This document shows, in pieces, positions 1-8,636 of a DNA stretch of 52,204 bases. Position 1 is the first letter of the stretch, and every line of letters begins with the position of its first letter. The stretch comes from Coriobacteriales bacterium (GTDB lineage Bacteria > Actinomycetota > Coriobacteriia > Coriobacteriales > UBA8131). The DNA lies in contig JAITDU010000015.1 of the NCBI GenBank assembly GCA_031282405.1, positions 1 to 52,204 of the forward strand, in the 5' to 3' direction. A program made the position numbers and the translations under genes. The notes under the pieces were generated by a model. The model was not told the DNA's origin. It worked only from the letters and a program-made list of their open reading frames with translations, and did no database searches.

Positions 1-206
1 AGGGCAACAGAGGCCGCAAAGACTGCTCTGCGAGGTTTTGAGAGAAATGATGTCTGAGAAGGCGACCCCAAAGAAGGCTTGTTGGTGTGGTCGCCAGGGC
101 TCTTTTGGTCATCTGTAGCGCCAGCTTTGTTTTTGAACAGGGCAACCAAGCCAGCACCGACAGCAAGTGCCAAAATCACAAAGGCTATTACATACACCAA
201 AAACAT
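1..206 (-). CDS. Partial small membrane protein, N-terminal part
   Basis: An open frame on the minus strand runs off the left edge of the window. Translation from the ATG at 206 gives a hydrophobic first segment of about 24 residues (MFLVYVIAFVILALAVGAG), one likely membrane helix, followed by a polar Ser/Lys/Gln-rich stretch. A GGGAG lies about eight bases before the ATG. The frame stays open upstream to about 335, but without a better start. I do not recognise the family. The plus-strand frame over the same bases is Pro/Ser/Thr-rich and looks like a shadow. Confidence 0.4.
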   Translation of the reverse strand, partial: MFLVYVIAFVILALAVGAGLVALFKNKAGATDDQKSPGDHTNKPSLGSPSQTSFLSKPRRAVFAASVA

Positions 207-429
207 AAAACCAACTCCCAGTCCCACGCCCACATCGTCAGCATACTGGTTAGTGGCGTTTAGACTGTGATTATATGCTGTGTAAACACAGTACCACGGA
301 TAGGGGGCAGGTAGCGGTGTGATTATTTTAACAAATTGGTAACAAAACGCCGATTGGTGGGCGGGGTAGGCGGTTTTAAAGTACCCGGACAATCTTGCCT
401 GTACAATCCTGCTCCGGCGAGTATTCTTG

Positions 430-435
430 TATAAT
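430..435 (+). promoter_or_regulatory. Putative -10 box for the gatCAB operon
   Basis: A perfect TATAAT lies about 90 bases before gatC in the 320-base gap between the partial leftward gene and gatC. No convincing -35 hexamer sits at 16-18 bases. The rest of the gap shows nothing I can name. Confidence 0.3.
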
Positions 436-526
436 CCCTTTATCAGCTCGCACAAGATGACCTTGGGCCACAGGGCCGATCTGGTTTAACTGGTTTGAGC
501 AACAGAACAACGGAGCAAACGGCTAT

Positions 527-844
527 ATGGACACAGAGCATACGTATCTCGACGAAACTGACATACGTGGCATTGCCACGTATGCCCGTATTGGGTTATC
601 TGACGCCGAGGTCGCAAGCATGACCACAGACCTCAATAACATCATCGAAAGCCTGCGCCCGATAACCGAATATGACCTACAGGGCGTAAGACCCACCTTC
701 CATCCTATTGCCGGGCTGGCCAATGTCATGCGTGAGGATGTACTCAAACCCGGGTTTACCCGAGACGAAGCGCTCGCCAATGCCCCCGACGTGCTGGACG
801 GACAGTTCAAGATTCCTCCCATCCTTGGCGGCGAGAGCGCGTGA
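527..844 (+). CDS. gatC: Asp/Glu-tRNA amidotransferase subunit C
   Basis: Small subunit of the GatCAB amidotransferase, which converts misacylated Glu-tRNA(Gln) and/or Asp-tRNA(Asn) to the amidated forms in the cytoplasm. The 105 residues fit the family (about 95-100). They show the usual helical N-terminus (ARIGLSDAEVASMTTDLNNI), the central LRPITEYDLQGVRPT and the VMREDV segment. GatC packs around GatA and helps hold GatA and GatB together. It is first of three contiguous genes: gatA follows at once and gatB overlaps gatA. A weak GGAG lies about 12 bases before the ATG. Confidence 0.95.
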   Translation: MDTEHTYLDETDIRGIATYARIGLSDAEVASMTTDLNNIIESLRPITEYDLQGVRPTFHPIAGLANVMREDVLKPGFTRDEALANAPDVLDGQFKIPPILGGESA

Positions 845-942
845 ACCCTACAAAGGACACCGCGGGCAATGCTCCAGAAGCCGACAAGGCCAAAGAGAGG
901 GCCAGCAAGAACCCTGGAAAGAGAGCCGGGGAGAATAACAAC

Positions 943-2565
943 ATGCCCCTTGCGGAATACGCCGCGCTCAACATTGCCGACATCCGCAGTGCCCTGGTCG
1001 CCGGCGACCTGAGTGCCCTGGACTTGGCCTTGGCCGCACAGGCGGCACTAGAGCATCTGGACGAACAGGTGCACGCTTTTGTGCAGCCTACTTTTGAGTT
1101 GGCTCAGACAACCGCAAACGAAATCGACAGCCACAACGTTCGTGCCACCGGCCTGGCCGGCGTGCCTATTGCCTTTAAAGACAACATGAACCAACAGGGT
1201 ACGCGGACAACGTGCGCTTCAAAAATGCTCGCAAACTATCAATCTACCTACACGGCCACCTGTGTCGGGCGGGCGCTGGCGGCCGGAGCGCTGCCCATGG
1301 GCAAGTTGAACATGGATGAGTTTGCCTTTGGGTCGTCCACCGAGACATCGGCCTTTGGCCCCACCTGCAACCCCTGGGACATACGGCGGGTACCCGGTGG
1401 TTCGAGTGGCGGCAGTGCCGCGGCTGTGGCCAGCGGCATGGTCCCCGTGGCGCTGGGCTCCGATACCGGCGGCTCCATCCGCCAACCAGCGGCCTTTTGT
1501 GGTGTGGTGGGCTTTAAGCCAACCTATGGTACGGTCTCGCGTTACGGGGTGGTGGCCTTTGGTTCGTCGCTGGATCAGGTCGGGCCGTTTGGACGCTCAG
1601 TGGCCTGTGTGGCCGCAACAATGGATGCCATCTGCGGGCGCGACGCGCTGGACTGCACTTCTCAGGATGTGAGCTTTAGTTACGAGCAGGCAGCCCACGC
1701 CGGCACGGAGCAAGGTATCAAAGGGTTGCGCGTGGGAGTGGTAAGCGGCTACCTTGACCTGCCCGGCGTACATCCAGAGGTCATTGCGGCATTGCAGGGC
1801 GCAATTACCCGCTTGCAACAACTGGGTGCCTACATCCAGGAAATCGAGCTACCCAATGCCAAGGCGGCACTGAGTGCCTATTACGTCATTGGTCCTTGCG
1901 AGGCTTTTTCTAATCTGTCACGCTTTGACTCGGTACGCTATGGTTACCGCCGTGCTGGCGCCGATAACCTGGGCGAGCAGTACGAATTGAGCCGGTCCGC
2001 CGGCTTTGGCGCTGAGACAATCCGGCGCATCATGCTGGGCAGCTATTTGCTCTCCAGCGGTGTCTATGACACTTACTACTATCCGGCGCAACAGGTACGC
2101 ACCTTGATAACCCAGGATTATGAGCGGGCTTTTGAGCAGGTCGATGTACTGCTCACACCCGTAAGCCCACGCACAGCCTTTGAGTTTGGCGAGATTGCCG
2201 ACCCCACTCAGATGTACCTCTCGGATATCTTTACAATCCCCATCAACATCGCCGGTAATGGCGGACTCAGCCTACCTGTGGGTTTAGGAGAGGAAAGCAA
2301 GTTGCCGGTAGCGGTGCAGATCATCGGCCCGCAGTTCAAAGACTTCAACATCATGCGCGTAGCAGCCGCGCTGGAAGCCACCTACGATATACAGCGCCTC
2401 GCGCCACTGGTCCAGGAAGAGCACAGGAGAACCGCCGCTCTCCGCCCTGGCGAGAAGAGCGCTGCTCCCCGGCCTGATGCCGAATCAAAGCCGAAAGCCC
2501 ACCATGACGACACCCCTGCTGCTCATGACACGCGCTTGGACAAAACGGCAGGTGAGGTGCAATGA
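943..2565 (+). CDS. gatA: Asp/Glu-tRNA amidotransferase subunit A
   Basis: Amidase-signature glutaminase that releases ammonia from glutamine and channels it to GatB. I chose the ATG at 943 because it has GGGGAG nine bases upstream. From this start the catalytic Lys-Ser-Ser triad falls at K79, S154 and S178, the numbering known for Staphylococcus aureus GatA. The surrounding motifs are VPIAFKD, PGGSSGGSAAA and GSDTGGSIRQPA. A GTG at 841 overlapping the gatC stop would add 34 low-complexity residues and is the alternative. The last 50 or so residues are an Ala/Pro/Lys/His-rich tail beyond the usual end. The stop overlaps the gatB start by four bases, which suggests coupled translation. Confidence 0.96.
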   Translation: MPLAEYAALNIADIRSALVAGDLSALDLALAAQAALEHLDEQVHAFVQPTFELAQTTANEIDSHNVRATGLAGVPIAFKDNMNQQGTRTTCASKMLANYQSTYTATCVGRALAAGALPMGKLNMDEFAFGSSTETSAFGPTCNPWDIRRVPGGSSGGSAAAVASGMVPVALGSDTGGSIRQPAAFCGVVGFKPTYGTVSRYGVVAFGSSLDQVGPFGRSVACVAATMDAICGRDALDCTSQDVSFSYEQAAHAGTEQGIKGLRVGVVSGYLDLPGVHPEVIAALQGAITRLQQLGAYIQEIELPNAKAALSAYYVIGPCEAFSNLSRFDSVRYGYRRAGADNLGEQYELSRSAGFGAETIRRIMLGSYLLSSGVYDTYYYPAQQVRTLITQDYERAFEQVDVLLTPVSPRTAFEFGEIADPTQMYLSDIFTIPINIAGNGGLSLPVGLGEESKLPVAVQIIGPQFKDFNIMRVAAALEATYDIQRLAPLVQEEHRRTAALRPGEKSAAPRPDAESKPKAHHDDTPAAHDTRLDKTAGEVQ

Positions 2566-4130
2566 AGAACCTGGAAACCGTACTGCGCGACTGGGAGGCC
2601 GTCATCGGCCTTGAGGTGCACACGGAGCTGACCACGCTCACTACCAAGATGTTCTGCGGCTGTAAAATCGAATACGGGGCTGAGCCCAATACGCATGTGT
2701 GCCCCGTGTGTCTGGGCATGCCGGGGGCACTCCCCCAGCCTAACAAGGCTGCTATTCAAAGTATCGTGCTGGCCGGTTTGGCCGTGGGCTGTACTATTGA
2801 GAAGCGCTCAATGTTCTATCGCAAGAATTATTTTTACCCGGATATGTCCAAGAACTTCCAGATAACCCAGGGGCCTGTAGCCTTTTGCATGCGCGGCGGC
2901 CTGGATCTGGAGGTCGTGGGAGCAGCGGCCAAAGAGCGCGGCCACCGAGAACAGACTCGTCCTTTAACGGGCGGTGCACAGGGCTACCTTACGCATATCG
3001 GCATTACGCGCATCCATATGGAGGAAGACGCAGGCAAGATGGTACATAAAGGTGGCGAGAGCGGCCGCATCTCGGGGGCCGACTATTCGCTTTTGGACTA
3101 CAACCGCTGCGGCACGCCTTTGATTGAACTCGTGACCGAACCTGATCTACGTACCCCTGAAGAAGCCCGACTGTTCCTGCAAAAATTACGGCAGATCTTC
3201 TTGGCCCTGCGGATTTCCAACTGTTCGATGGAGCAGGGCTCACTGCGCTGCGACGGCAATGTCTCGCTGAGGCGGCGTGGCACAAACGCCCTGGGCACCA
3301 AGACCGAACTTAAAAATATGAACTCTTTTAAGAATCTGCACGATGGTCTGACATACGAGATCTGTCGCCAGGCCGAGGTCTTAGAGGGGGGTGGGCGCGT
3401 GGTGCAGGAGACCCGGCACTGGGAGCCGTCCACACGTCGCACCATCAGCATGCGTGTCAAAGAGACGGCCGACGACTACCGGTTGTTCCCCGAGCCGGAT
3501 CTGGCTCCCTATGACCTCAGCGACGAGTTCATTGCCGGCGTACGCGCCCTGCTGCCGGAATTGCCCGATGAACGGCGGGAGCGTTACCTGCGCGATTATG
3601 ATCTGCCGCTCCATGATGCTAATATATTAGCATATGATGTTGATTTGGCAGATTTTTATGACGCTGCCCTGCAGACCAGTGCCAAAGAGAAAAGCACGCC
3701 GACTCAACAACTTGCCAAACAACTGGCCAAACTGTTGATCAACGAGGTCTTAGCCTATCTTAACGCCCATAACCTGACCTTGGCACAAACCGCGCTCAGT
3801 CCTGAAAACCTGGCCGGACTGGCCGGACTGACGCTCAGCGGCGCGCTGTCATCCAAGCAGGCTAAAGCGGTGTTTGCTCAGACGGTAACAAACGGCGATT
3901 CTCCCCAGGAAATCGTGGACAAACTGGGCTTTAAGCAGGTTTCTGATGTTGAGGAACTTACGGCCGTAGCCCGGGACATCCTGACCAGATTCCCCGATAA
4001 AGTACGCGAATATCGGGCAGGCAAAACCGGACTGATAGGTTTTTTTGTGGGGCAGGCCATGCAGGCAACCGCTGGGCAGGCCAACCCCGTACTTCTGAAC
4101 GAGACGTTTACCGGATTGCTCAACGAGTGA
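2562..4130 (+). CDS. gatB: Asp/Glu-tRNA amidotransferase subunit B
   Basis: Kinase/transamidase subunit that phosphorylates the misacylated residue on tRNA and then amidates it with ammonia from GatA. The 522 residues begin with VIGLEVHTELTTLTTKMFC. They carry a four-Cys zinc-type cluster (FCGCKIEYG and HVCPVCLG), the HMEEDAGK segment of the kinase pocket and the DYNRCGTPLIELVTEPD signature. The C-terminal 150 residues form the helical YqeY-like tail that binds the tRNA elbow. The ATG overlaps the gatA stop. Presence of the full operon implies that GlnRS and/or AsnRS is missing or not sufficient in this organism. Confidence 0.97.
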   Translation: MKNLETVLRDWEAVIGLEVHTELTTLTTKMFCGCKIEYGAEPNTHVCPVCLGMPGALPQPNKAAIQSIVLAGLAVGCTIEKRSMFYRKNYFYPDMSKNFQITQGPVAFCMRGGLDLEVVGAAAKERGHREQTRPLTGGAQGYLTHIGITRIHMEEDAGKMVHKGGESGRISGADYSLLDYNRCGTPLIELVTEPDLRTPEEARLFLQKLRQIFLALRISNCSMEQGSLRCDGNVSLRRRGTNALGTKTELKNMNSFKNLHDGLTYEICRQAEVLEGGGRVVQETRHWEPSTRRTISMRVKETADDYRLFPEPDLAPYDLSDEFIAGVRALLPELPDERRERYLRDYDLPLHDANILAYDVDLADFYDAALQTSAKEKSTPTQQLAKQLAKLLINEVLAYLNAHNLTLAQTALSPENLAGLAGLTLSGALSSKQAKAVFAQTVTNGDSPQEIVDKLGFKQVSDVEELTAVARDILTRFPDKVREYRAGKTGLIGFFVGQAMQATAGQANPVLLNETFTGLLNE

Positions 4131-4275
4131 GTTATTATGCTGCTCGACTGAAATGCGGATAATGCCGAACAGGATTATTCGTTTTGATGTGCCACATGAG
4201 AATGTCCGCTGTGAGCCATTGACTGCGAGCGTCCGGCCAAAGACGCCCGACTTGATGGATGCTTAAGGAGCAAAT

Positions 4276-4899
4276 ATGGCCAAGATCAGGTTCAATTATT
4301 TTGACGCCTTTGAGCGCATGGCCGAATATGCCTGCAAGGAGGCCGAACTGCTGCATCAAATCTACCGTGATTTCTCGCCGGAAACAGTGGTGGGGAACTT
4401 GGCCAAGATGCACGATATCGAAAACAGGGCCGACGGCGAGAATCACGAGATTTACAAACACCTGGCTAATGAGTTTGTCACACCCATTGAGCGCGAGGAC
4501 ATCATCACCCTGGCGCAGGATTTGGACAACATCGTGGATTATATCGAGGATGTGGTACAGCGGCTCTATATGTTTAATGTGCAGCACATCCCCCAGGCGG
4601 CCATCGACATGGTCGTACTCATCGAAAAATCGACGACGACACTGCTGGCCGCACTCAAAGACTTTAGGAATTTCAAAAAATCCAAAACCCTGGAGCGATT
4701 GCTTATCAGCGTTAATGATTATGAGGAGGAGGCGGACAAGACCTATCTGGAGGCCATCCGCGATTTATACCTCAATCACACCGACGACCCTGTCTACATC
4801 CTGGCCTGGAACAATCTTTATACGCGCATGGAAAAATGCGTTGACACCTGCGAAAACACTGCTACAGTTATCAGTACTATCATCATGAAGAACAGCTGA
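4276..4899 (+). CDS. DUF47 / PhoU-like phosphate transport accessory protein
   Basis: An all-helical 207-residue protein of the DUF47 family, distantly PhoU-like, usually encoded directly before PiT phosphate permeases and thought to modulate them. The sequence is nearly all amphipathic helix and rich in Glu and Asp. It holds repeated acidic metal-binding style segments (HDIENRADGENHEIYKHL, DLDNIVDYIEDV and NDYEEEADKTYLEAI) typical of the PhoU fold. AAGGAG at 4265 sits a few bases before the ATG. The PiT gene follows 30 bases later in the same direction, so they are likely one operon. Confidence 0.88.
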   Translation: MAKIRFNYFDAFERMAEYACKEAELLHQIYRDFSPETVVGNLAKMHDIENRADGENHEIYKHLANEFVTPIEREDIITLAQDLDNIVDYIEDVVQRLYMFNVQHIPQAAIDMVVLIEKSTTTLLAALKDFRNFKKSKTLERLLISVNDYEEEADKTYLEAIRDLYLNHTDDPVYILAWNNLYTRMEKCVDTCENTATVISTIIMKNS

Positions 4900-4929
4900 G
4901 AACTGGACAATCCGGAGCTTGATGTTACT

Positions 4930-5919
4930 ATGAGCCTGATCTTCGTCTGTGTCGTTGTTTTTGCTATTGCCTTTGAGTTTATCAATGGCTTTCATGATAC
5001 GGCCAACGCCATTGCCACCACAGTTTATACACGAGCACTGACTGTAGGAAGGGCGATTTTCCTGGCGGCAGTCATGAACTTCGTGGGCGCTTTAATCTCC
5101 GAAAATGTCGCCATGACAATAACCGACGGCCTGGTATCGGTCATGGTGGAGGAGTATGTCGTCTTAGCCGCGCTCGTCGGCGCTATTATTTGGAACCTTT
5201 TTACCTGGTGGCGCTCCATCCCCTCGTCCTCCTCGCACGCCCTCATCGGTTCGCTGATTGGCGCAACCATAGTCCATACCATGGGTGTCGAGGGCATCAA
5301 ATGGGACGGTCTGCTCAACAAAGTACTGATACCTCTGGTATCTTCGCCACTGATTGGCTTCATCATCGCCTTTCTCCTGATGAAACTCGTATTCAAACTG
5401 TTTGAGGACGTTGCGCGTAACCGCGTCAACCAGGGTTTCAAGCGGATGCAGATTTTCTCGGCGGCTCTTGTGGCTTTCTCCCATGGTACCAACGACGCCC
5501 AAAAGACCATGGGGATAATAACCCTGGCGCTGATCACCGGTGGCATTCTGCCGCTGGGAGCTGGCGTGCCCATCTGGGTTAAGCTGGTGTGCGCTATAAC
5601 TATCGCCATCGGTACGTCGGTAGGTGGTTGGAAGATCATGAAAACAATGGGCGGTGGTGTGACCAAGCTGGACCCGGCCAGCGGTTTTGTCGCCCAGACC
5701 TCATCTGCGCTGGTCATTCAGGGCATGTCGCTTATAGGAGCGCCGATCTCCACGACCCAGGTCATCACCACCGCAGTGATGGGTGTGGGTTCCGCGCGAC
5801 GTCTGAAGGCCGTGAAATGGCATATCGCCGGCGACATTGCCCTCACCTGGCTTGTGACCCTGCCGGTCTCGGCCCTTCTCGGCGGCATCAGTGTCTTTCT
5901 CATCCAATTCATTGTGTAA
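4930..5919 (+). CDS. pit: PiT-family low-affinity inorganic phosphate permease
   Basis: Integral membrane transporter taking up metal-phosphate with protons or sodium. The 329 residues hold about ten hydrophobic segments. Both copies of the PiT signature are visible: GFHDTANAIATT near residue 22 and FSHGTNDAQKTMG near residue 183. These internal repeats mark the two inverted halves of the fold. The length is at the short end for bacterial PiT proteins. A GGAG lies about 12 bases upstream of the ATG. It is downstream of the DUF47 gene, the standard bacterial arrangement for this pair. Confidence 0.93.
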   Translation: MSLIFVCVVVFAIAFEFINGFHDTANAIATTVYTRALTVGRAIFLAAVMNFVGALISENVAMTITDGLVSVMVEEYVVLAALVGAIIWNLFTWWRSIPSSSSHALIGSLIGATIVHTMGVEGIKWDGLLNKVLIPLVSSPLIGFIIAFLLMKLVFKLFEDVARNRVNQGFKRMQIFSAALVAFSHGTNDAQKTMGIITLALITGGILPLGAGVPIWVKLVCAITIAIGTSVGGWKIMKTMGGGVTKLDPASGFVAQTSSALVIQGMSLIGAPISTTQVITTAVMGVGSARRLKAVKWHIAGDIALTWLVTLPVSALLGGISVFLIQFIV

Positions 5920-5923
5920 GTAT

Positions 5924-5941
5924 GGCGCTCGGTGCAGCGCC
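5924..5941 (+). terminator. Short hairpin after the phosphate permease
   Basis: GGCGCT and AGCGCC form a perfect six-base stem around a six-base loop just after the permease stop. There is no T-run, so this is a weak or factor-dependent terminator at best. Confidence 0.3.
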
Positions 5942-5986
5942 CAGTGTGAGGATTTGGGCCGGATCAGGACGATGGGGAAGGTATCT

Positions 5987-5992
5987 TATGAT
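5987..5992 (+). promoter_or_regulatory. Putative -10 box for tRNA-Thr
   Basis: TATGAT lies about 48 bases before the tRNA. No clear -35 is seen. Between it and the tRNA is a near-perfect direct repeat of GACGTTTGGGTTTGAGCT (about 6006-6041). Confidence 0.3.
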
Positions 5993-6039
5993 ACACTTCG
6001 CTTATGACGTTTGGGTTTGAGCTGACGTTTGGGGTTTGA

Positions 6040-6114
6040 GCTGGTGTGGCGCAACGGCAGCGCAACTGATTTGTAATCAGTAGGTTAGGGGTTCAAATCC
6101 CCTCACCAGCTCCA
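6040..6114 (+). tRNA. tRNA-Thr (anticodon TGT)
   Basis: A complete cloverleaf. The acceptor arms GCTGGTG and CACCAGC pair fully. The D-stem is GCGC/GCGC. The anticodon stem ACTGA/TCAGT closes the loop TTTGTAA with anticodon TGT at 6072-6074. The T-arm reads AGGGGTTCAAATCCCCT. A CCA end is encoded after discriminator T. Confidence 0.96.
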
Positions 6115-6163
6115 GACTTTTCTAAATCCTCCAGAATTTATCCGGCGTCTGACCCCACAAGAA

Positions 6164-6200
6164 TACGGGCGGGGATTTGAACCCGCAAGGGGCCAACAGT
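6164..6200 (+). repeat. tRNA-downstream repeat, copy near tRNA-Thr
   Basis: This segment, 50 bases after tRNA-Thr, matches a segment 18 bases after tRNA-Ser (25612-25647) over about 36 bases with a few mismatches. The shared core includes GAACCCGCAAGGGG and CAACAGT. The first 20 bases recur a third time at 28311-28330. Read on the other strand, the core resembles a degenerate tRNA T-arm (GGGTTCGAATCC). Confidence 0.6.
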
Positions 6201-6319
6201 AAAAGCACCCATATCCATAGCAACATTTGAGTCATATCGTCCTGAACGCACCATTGATGACGTGCTATACTTTGCTATACTTAGGATTAATGCTGTACCG
6301 GATTTAGGAAGGATTTGTT

Positions 6320-7426
6320 TTGCCAAGCAACACACACGAGAGACCTGTAGTTTTGACGGTCGATGATGACCCGATCATCTTGAATTCGGTGCTTTCGGCA
6401 CTGCAGGACAGTTGCATCGTCAGGCCGTTTGCTTCGGGGGAGGCAGCACTGCGTTTTTTAGAGAGAAACCACGCGGACATTATACTGCTTGACCATAATA
6501 TGCCTGAAATGACCGGCCTGGATGTCTTGGCAAAATTGCAGGCAGATCCGGAACTTAAAGAGGTACCTGTTATCTTTCTGACTGGCTCGGTTAACAGCGA
6601 AGACGAGATCACTGCTTTAGAGAATGGCGCGGTGGACTACCTGCTCAAGCCATTTAAACCAGGTGCCCTTATCACCCGTGTGCGTCTGCAGTTGGAGCTG
6701 TTCAGACACCGTCATCAACTAGAGCAGTTGGTGGAGGAGAAAACCAGCGAACTCAGGCGCATTAACAAAAAGCTGGAGCAACGCGATCGTATCACGTTGG
6801 ATTTGTTGGCCCAGGCTTCTGATCTGCGCGATCACGACACCGGCGCACATATTGACCGTACTACAGCCTATACCAGAGTGCTCGTCAATGACCTGGTACA
6901 ACACCCCAAACCGGGTTACGAGATCTCGGCAGAATATGGCCAGGATATCGTTGACGCTGTCAAACTCCACGATCTGGGCAAACTGGCCATGCCGGATTCG
7001 GTGCTGCTCAAGCCCGGCCGCCTGACCGAAGAAGAGTTCTCGATTATCAAGACCCATCCTATCCATGGTTCCGAGATGTTAAGACGAGCCATTAAGAAGA
7101 TGGAGGAGGACTCGCTTTTGCAGACAGCTCTGGATATTGCCTTTGGTCACCACGAAAAGTGGGATGGCAGCGGTTATCCCGGCGGCATTGCCGGTGAGGA
7201 AATCCCTCTGTGCGCACGCATCACCGCCATTGCCGATGTTTTTGACGCACTGACATCTACGCGCCCTTACAAGCGAGCTTTTAGCGCTGAAGAGGCTTTT
7301 GCTATCATCTACAGAGATGCCGGCAGCCATTTTGATCCCTACCTCACCGAGGTGCTGAAGCGACATGAGGGAGAATTCAGAATGATTTCGCTGTCGAATC
7401 AGGAGTCCATCCGCGAGTATATGTAA
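6320..7426 (+). CDS. Response regulator with HD-GYP phosphodiesterase output
   Basis: A 368-residue two-domain signalling protein. Residues 9-122 are a receiver domain with the acidic pocket VDDDP, phospho-acceptor D58 (IILLDHNMPEMTG) and conserved K110. A charged coiled-coil linker follows (about 135-165). Residues 165-360 are an HD-GYP domain with H217-D218 in LHDLGK and the signature HHEKWDGSGYPGG around 278. Family knowledge says such domains usually hydrolyse cyclic-di-GMP. The start is a TTG preceded by AGGAAGGA at a good distance. No sensor kinase is adjacent, but the next gene is an Hpt protein, so the two likely share a phosphorelay. Confidence 0.93.
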   Translation: MPSNTHERPVVLTVDDDPIILNSVLSALQDSCIVRPFASGEAALRFLERNHADIILLDHNMPEMTGLDVLAKLQADPELKEVPVIFLTGSVNSEDEITALENGAVDYLLKPFKPGALITRVRLQLELFRHRHQLEQLVEEKTSELRRINKKLEQRDRITLDLLAQASDLRDHDTGAHIDRTTAYTRVLVNDLVQHPKPGYEISAEYGQDIVDAVKLHDLGKLAMPDSVLLKPGRLTEEEFSIIKTHPIHGSEMLRRAIKKMEEDSLLQTALDIAFGHHEKWDGSGYPGGIAGEEIPLCARITAIADVFDALTSTRPYKRAFSAEEAFAIIYRDAGSHFDPYLTEVLKRHEGEFRMISLSNQESIREYM

Positions 7427-7439
7427 ATTGGGAGCAAAC

Positions 7440-8057
7440 ATGACCGAGAGCACCGCCGTAGATCAAGTCCTGGCAAACACACAGATTGCTGGTCTGGACA
7501 TACCTGAGGCCCTGGCGAGAATGGGCAACAGCTCTAAGATGTACCTGCGCATCATTCACTCGTTTATCACCAATATGCCAAATAACCTTGAGGAACTATC
7601 GACGGTCACGGCCGAGACTCTAAACGATTATGCTATCAAAGTGCATGGAGCCAAGGGCAGTTGTTACGGGATCGGTGCCAATGCGTGTGGCGACAAGGCC
7701 AGAGCTTTAGAACTTGCCTCTAAGGCGGGAGATCTGGATACGGTACTGAGGGACAATGGCGCATTTTTGGAATCCGTGCGCTCGCTTGTGCGGGAGTTGG
7801 AAAAACTGGAGGCTGCTGTTGCAGACGCTGAAAACACGGGCGTAGACAAAACGGTGGCTGTGCGCCCCGATCCCATTACATTGTCGGCTCTGCTTGCGGC
7901 GACCCAAGCGTTTGATATCGACCAGATGCAGGGGTTGATTGACGAACTCACAGCGATGGACTATCAGCAAGATGGCGATGTAATTACGTACATAAAAGAG
8001 CGCTTCGAAGCTTTTGATTATCAAGCTATCGAAGAAAAAATAGTCGCCAGTATCTAA
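7440..8057 (+). CDS. Hpt histidine-phosphotransfer protein
   Basis: A cytoplasmic helical protein of 205 residues. The phosphorylatable His is H69 in VHGAKGSCYGIGA, matching the Hpt consensus HxxKGS. Residues 1-130 cover the Hpt four-helix bundle. An acidic linker follows, then a second helical segment (about 140-205) of the kind found at the end of some hybrid kinases. The ATG at 7440 is preceded by GGGAG at five bases, better than the in-frame TTG at 7428. It follows the HD-GYP regulator by 13 bases, so they are likely an operon. The partner kinase is not in the window. Confidence 0.85.
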   Translation: MTESTAVDQVLANTQIAGLDIPEALARMGNSSKMYLRIIHSFITNMPNNLEELSTVTAETLNDYAIKVHGAKGSCYGIGANACGDKARALELASKAGDLDTVLRDNGAFLESVRSLVRELEKLEAAVADAENTGVDKTVAVRPDPITLSALLAATQAFDIDQMQGLIDELTAMDYQQDGDVITYIKERFEAFDYQAIEEKIVASI

Positions 8058-8081
8058 AAAGCGCTTTAAAAAGAGCGTTTT
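8056..8081 (+). terminator. Weak intrinsic terminator after the Hpt gene
   Basis: AAAAGCGCT and AGAGCGTTTT form a stem with one bulged base, ending in TTTT, directly after the Hpt stop. The stem is short and A/T-closed. The remaining 200 bases before spoVS show no clear promoter. Confidence 0.45.
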
Positions 8082-8282
8082 GCGGGTTTCGAGTGGGTTT
8101 TGGGTGCTTTATGATCGATGATGATTTGCCAAACCAGCTAACAATATGAGAGAATATCCCCCCGACGTGTGCCTTTGCTCCATAACAGTCGGGCCATCGA
8201 TGTTCCGTTTTGGAATCAACGGTTGGAATAAACGAAACGTAACACTATTCGCAGCTTTGACGTAGCAGAGAAAGTAGCAGGC

Positions 8283-8624
8283 ATGGAGTTCCTTAAGGTC
8301 TCGTCCAAGTCCTCGCCCTCATCGGTCGCCGGCGCTATTGCCGGTATGATTAAAGATGGGGTACGTGTGGACATCCAAAGCGTGGGGGCCGGAGCAGTCA
8401 ATCAAGCAGTTAAGGCCATTGCGATTGCCCGAGGATTCTTGTCGCCGGTAGGCATTGAGGTCATCTGCATCCCCTCTTTTGCCGACATCAACATCAATGG
8501 CGAAAACCGCACTGCCATCCGCTTCGCCGTCGAGCCCAGGTTTATGCGTGGCGCAACTACCACAAACCTCGACTCAATGATGCGATTTGACTCGCAGGAG
8601 TTGCAACCGTCCTTTTTTGAATGA
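8283..8624 (+). CDS. spoVS: SpoVS-family (Alba-like) protein with a C-terminal extension
   Basis: The first 86 residues match stage V sporulation protein S closely, with KVSSKSSPSSVAGAIAGMI, the VGAGAVNQAVKAIAIARGF core and the GENRTAIRF end. SpoVS is a small Alba-like, probably nucleic-acid-binding protein that affects septation and coat assembly in Bacillus but also occurs in non-sporulating lineages. Here 113 residues are encoded, about 26 more than usual. The added tail is polar with several Met and Phe. There is no strong Shine-Dalgarno. miaB starts 12 bases after the stop, so the two are probably co-transcribed. Confidence 0.9.
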   Translation: MEFLKVSSKSSPSSVAGAIAGMIKDGVRVDIQSVGAGAVNQAVKAIAIARGFLSPVGIEVICIPSFADININGENRTAIRFAVEPRFMRGATTTNLDSMMRFDSQELQPSFFE

Positions 8625-8636
8625 ACTCTGCCGAGA

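Noticed and set aside
5025-5717. 230-codon minus-strand frame opposite the phosphate permease
   Set aside because: Ser/Thr/Met-rich antisense of a hydrophobic gene; no family resemblance.
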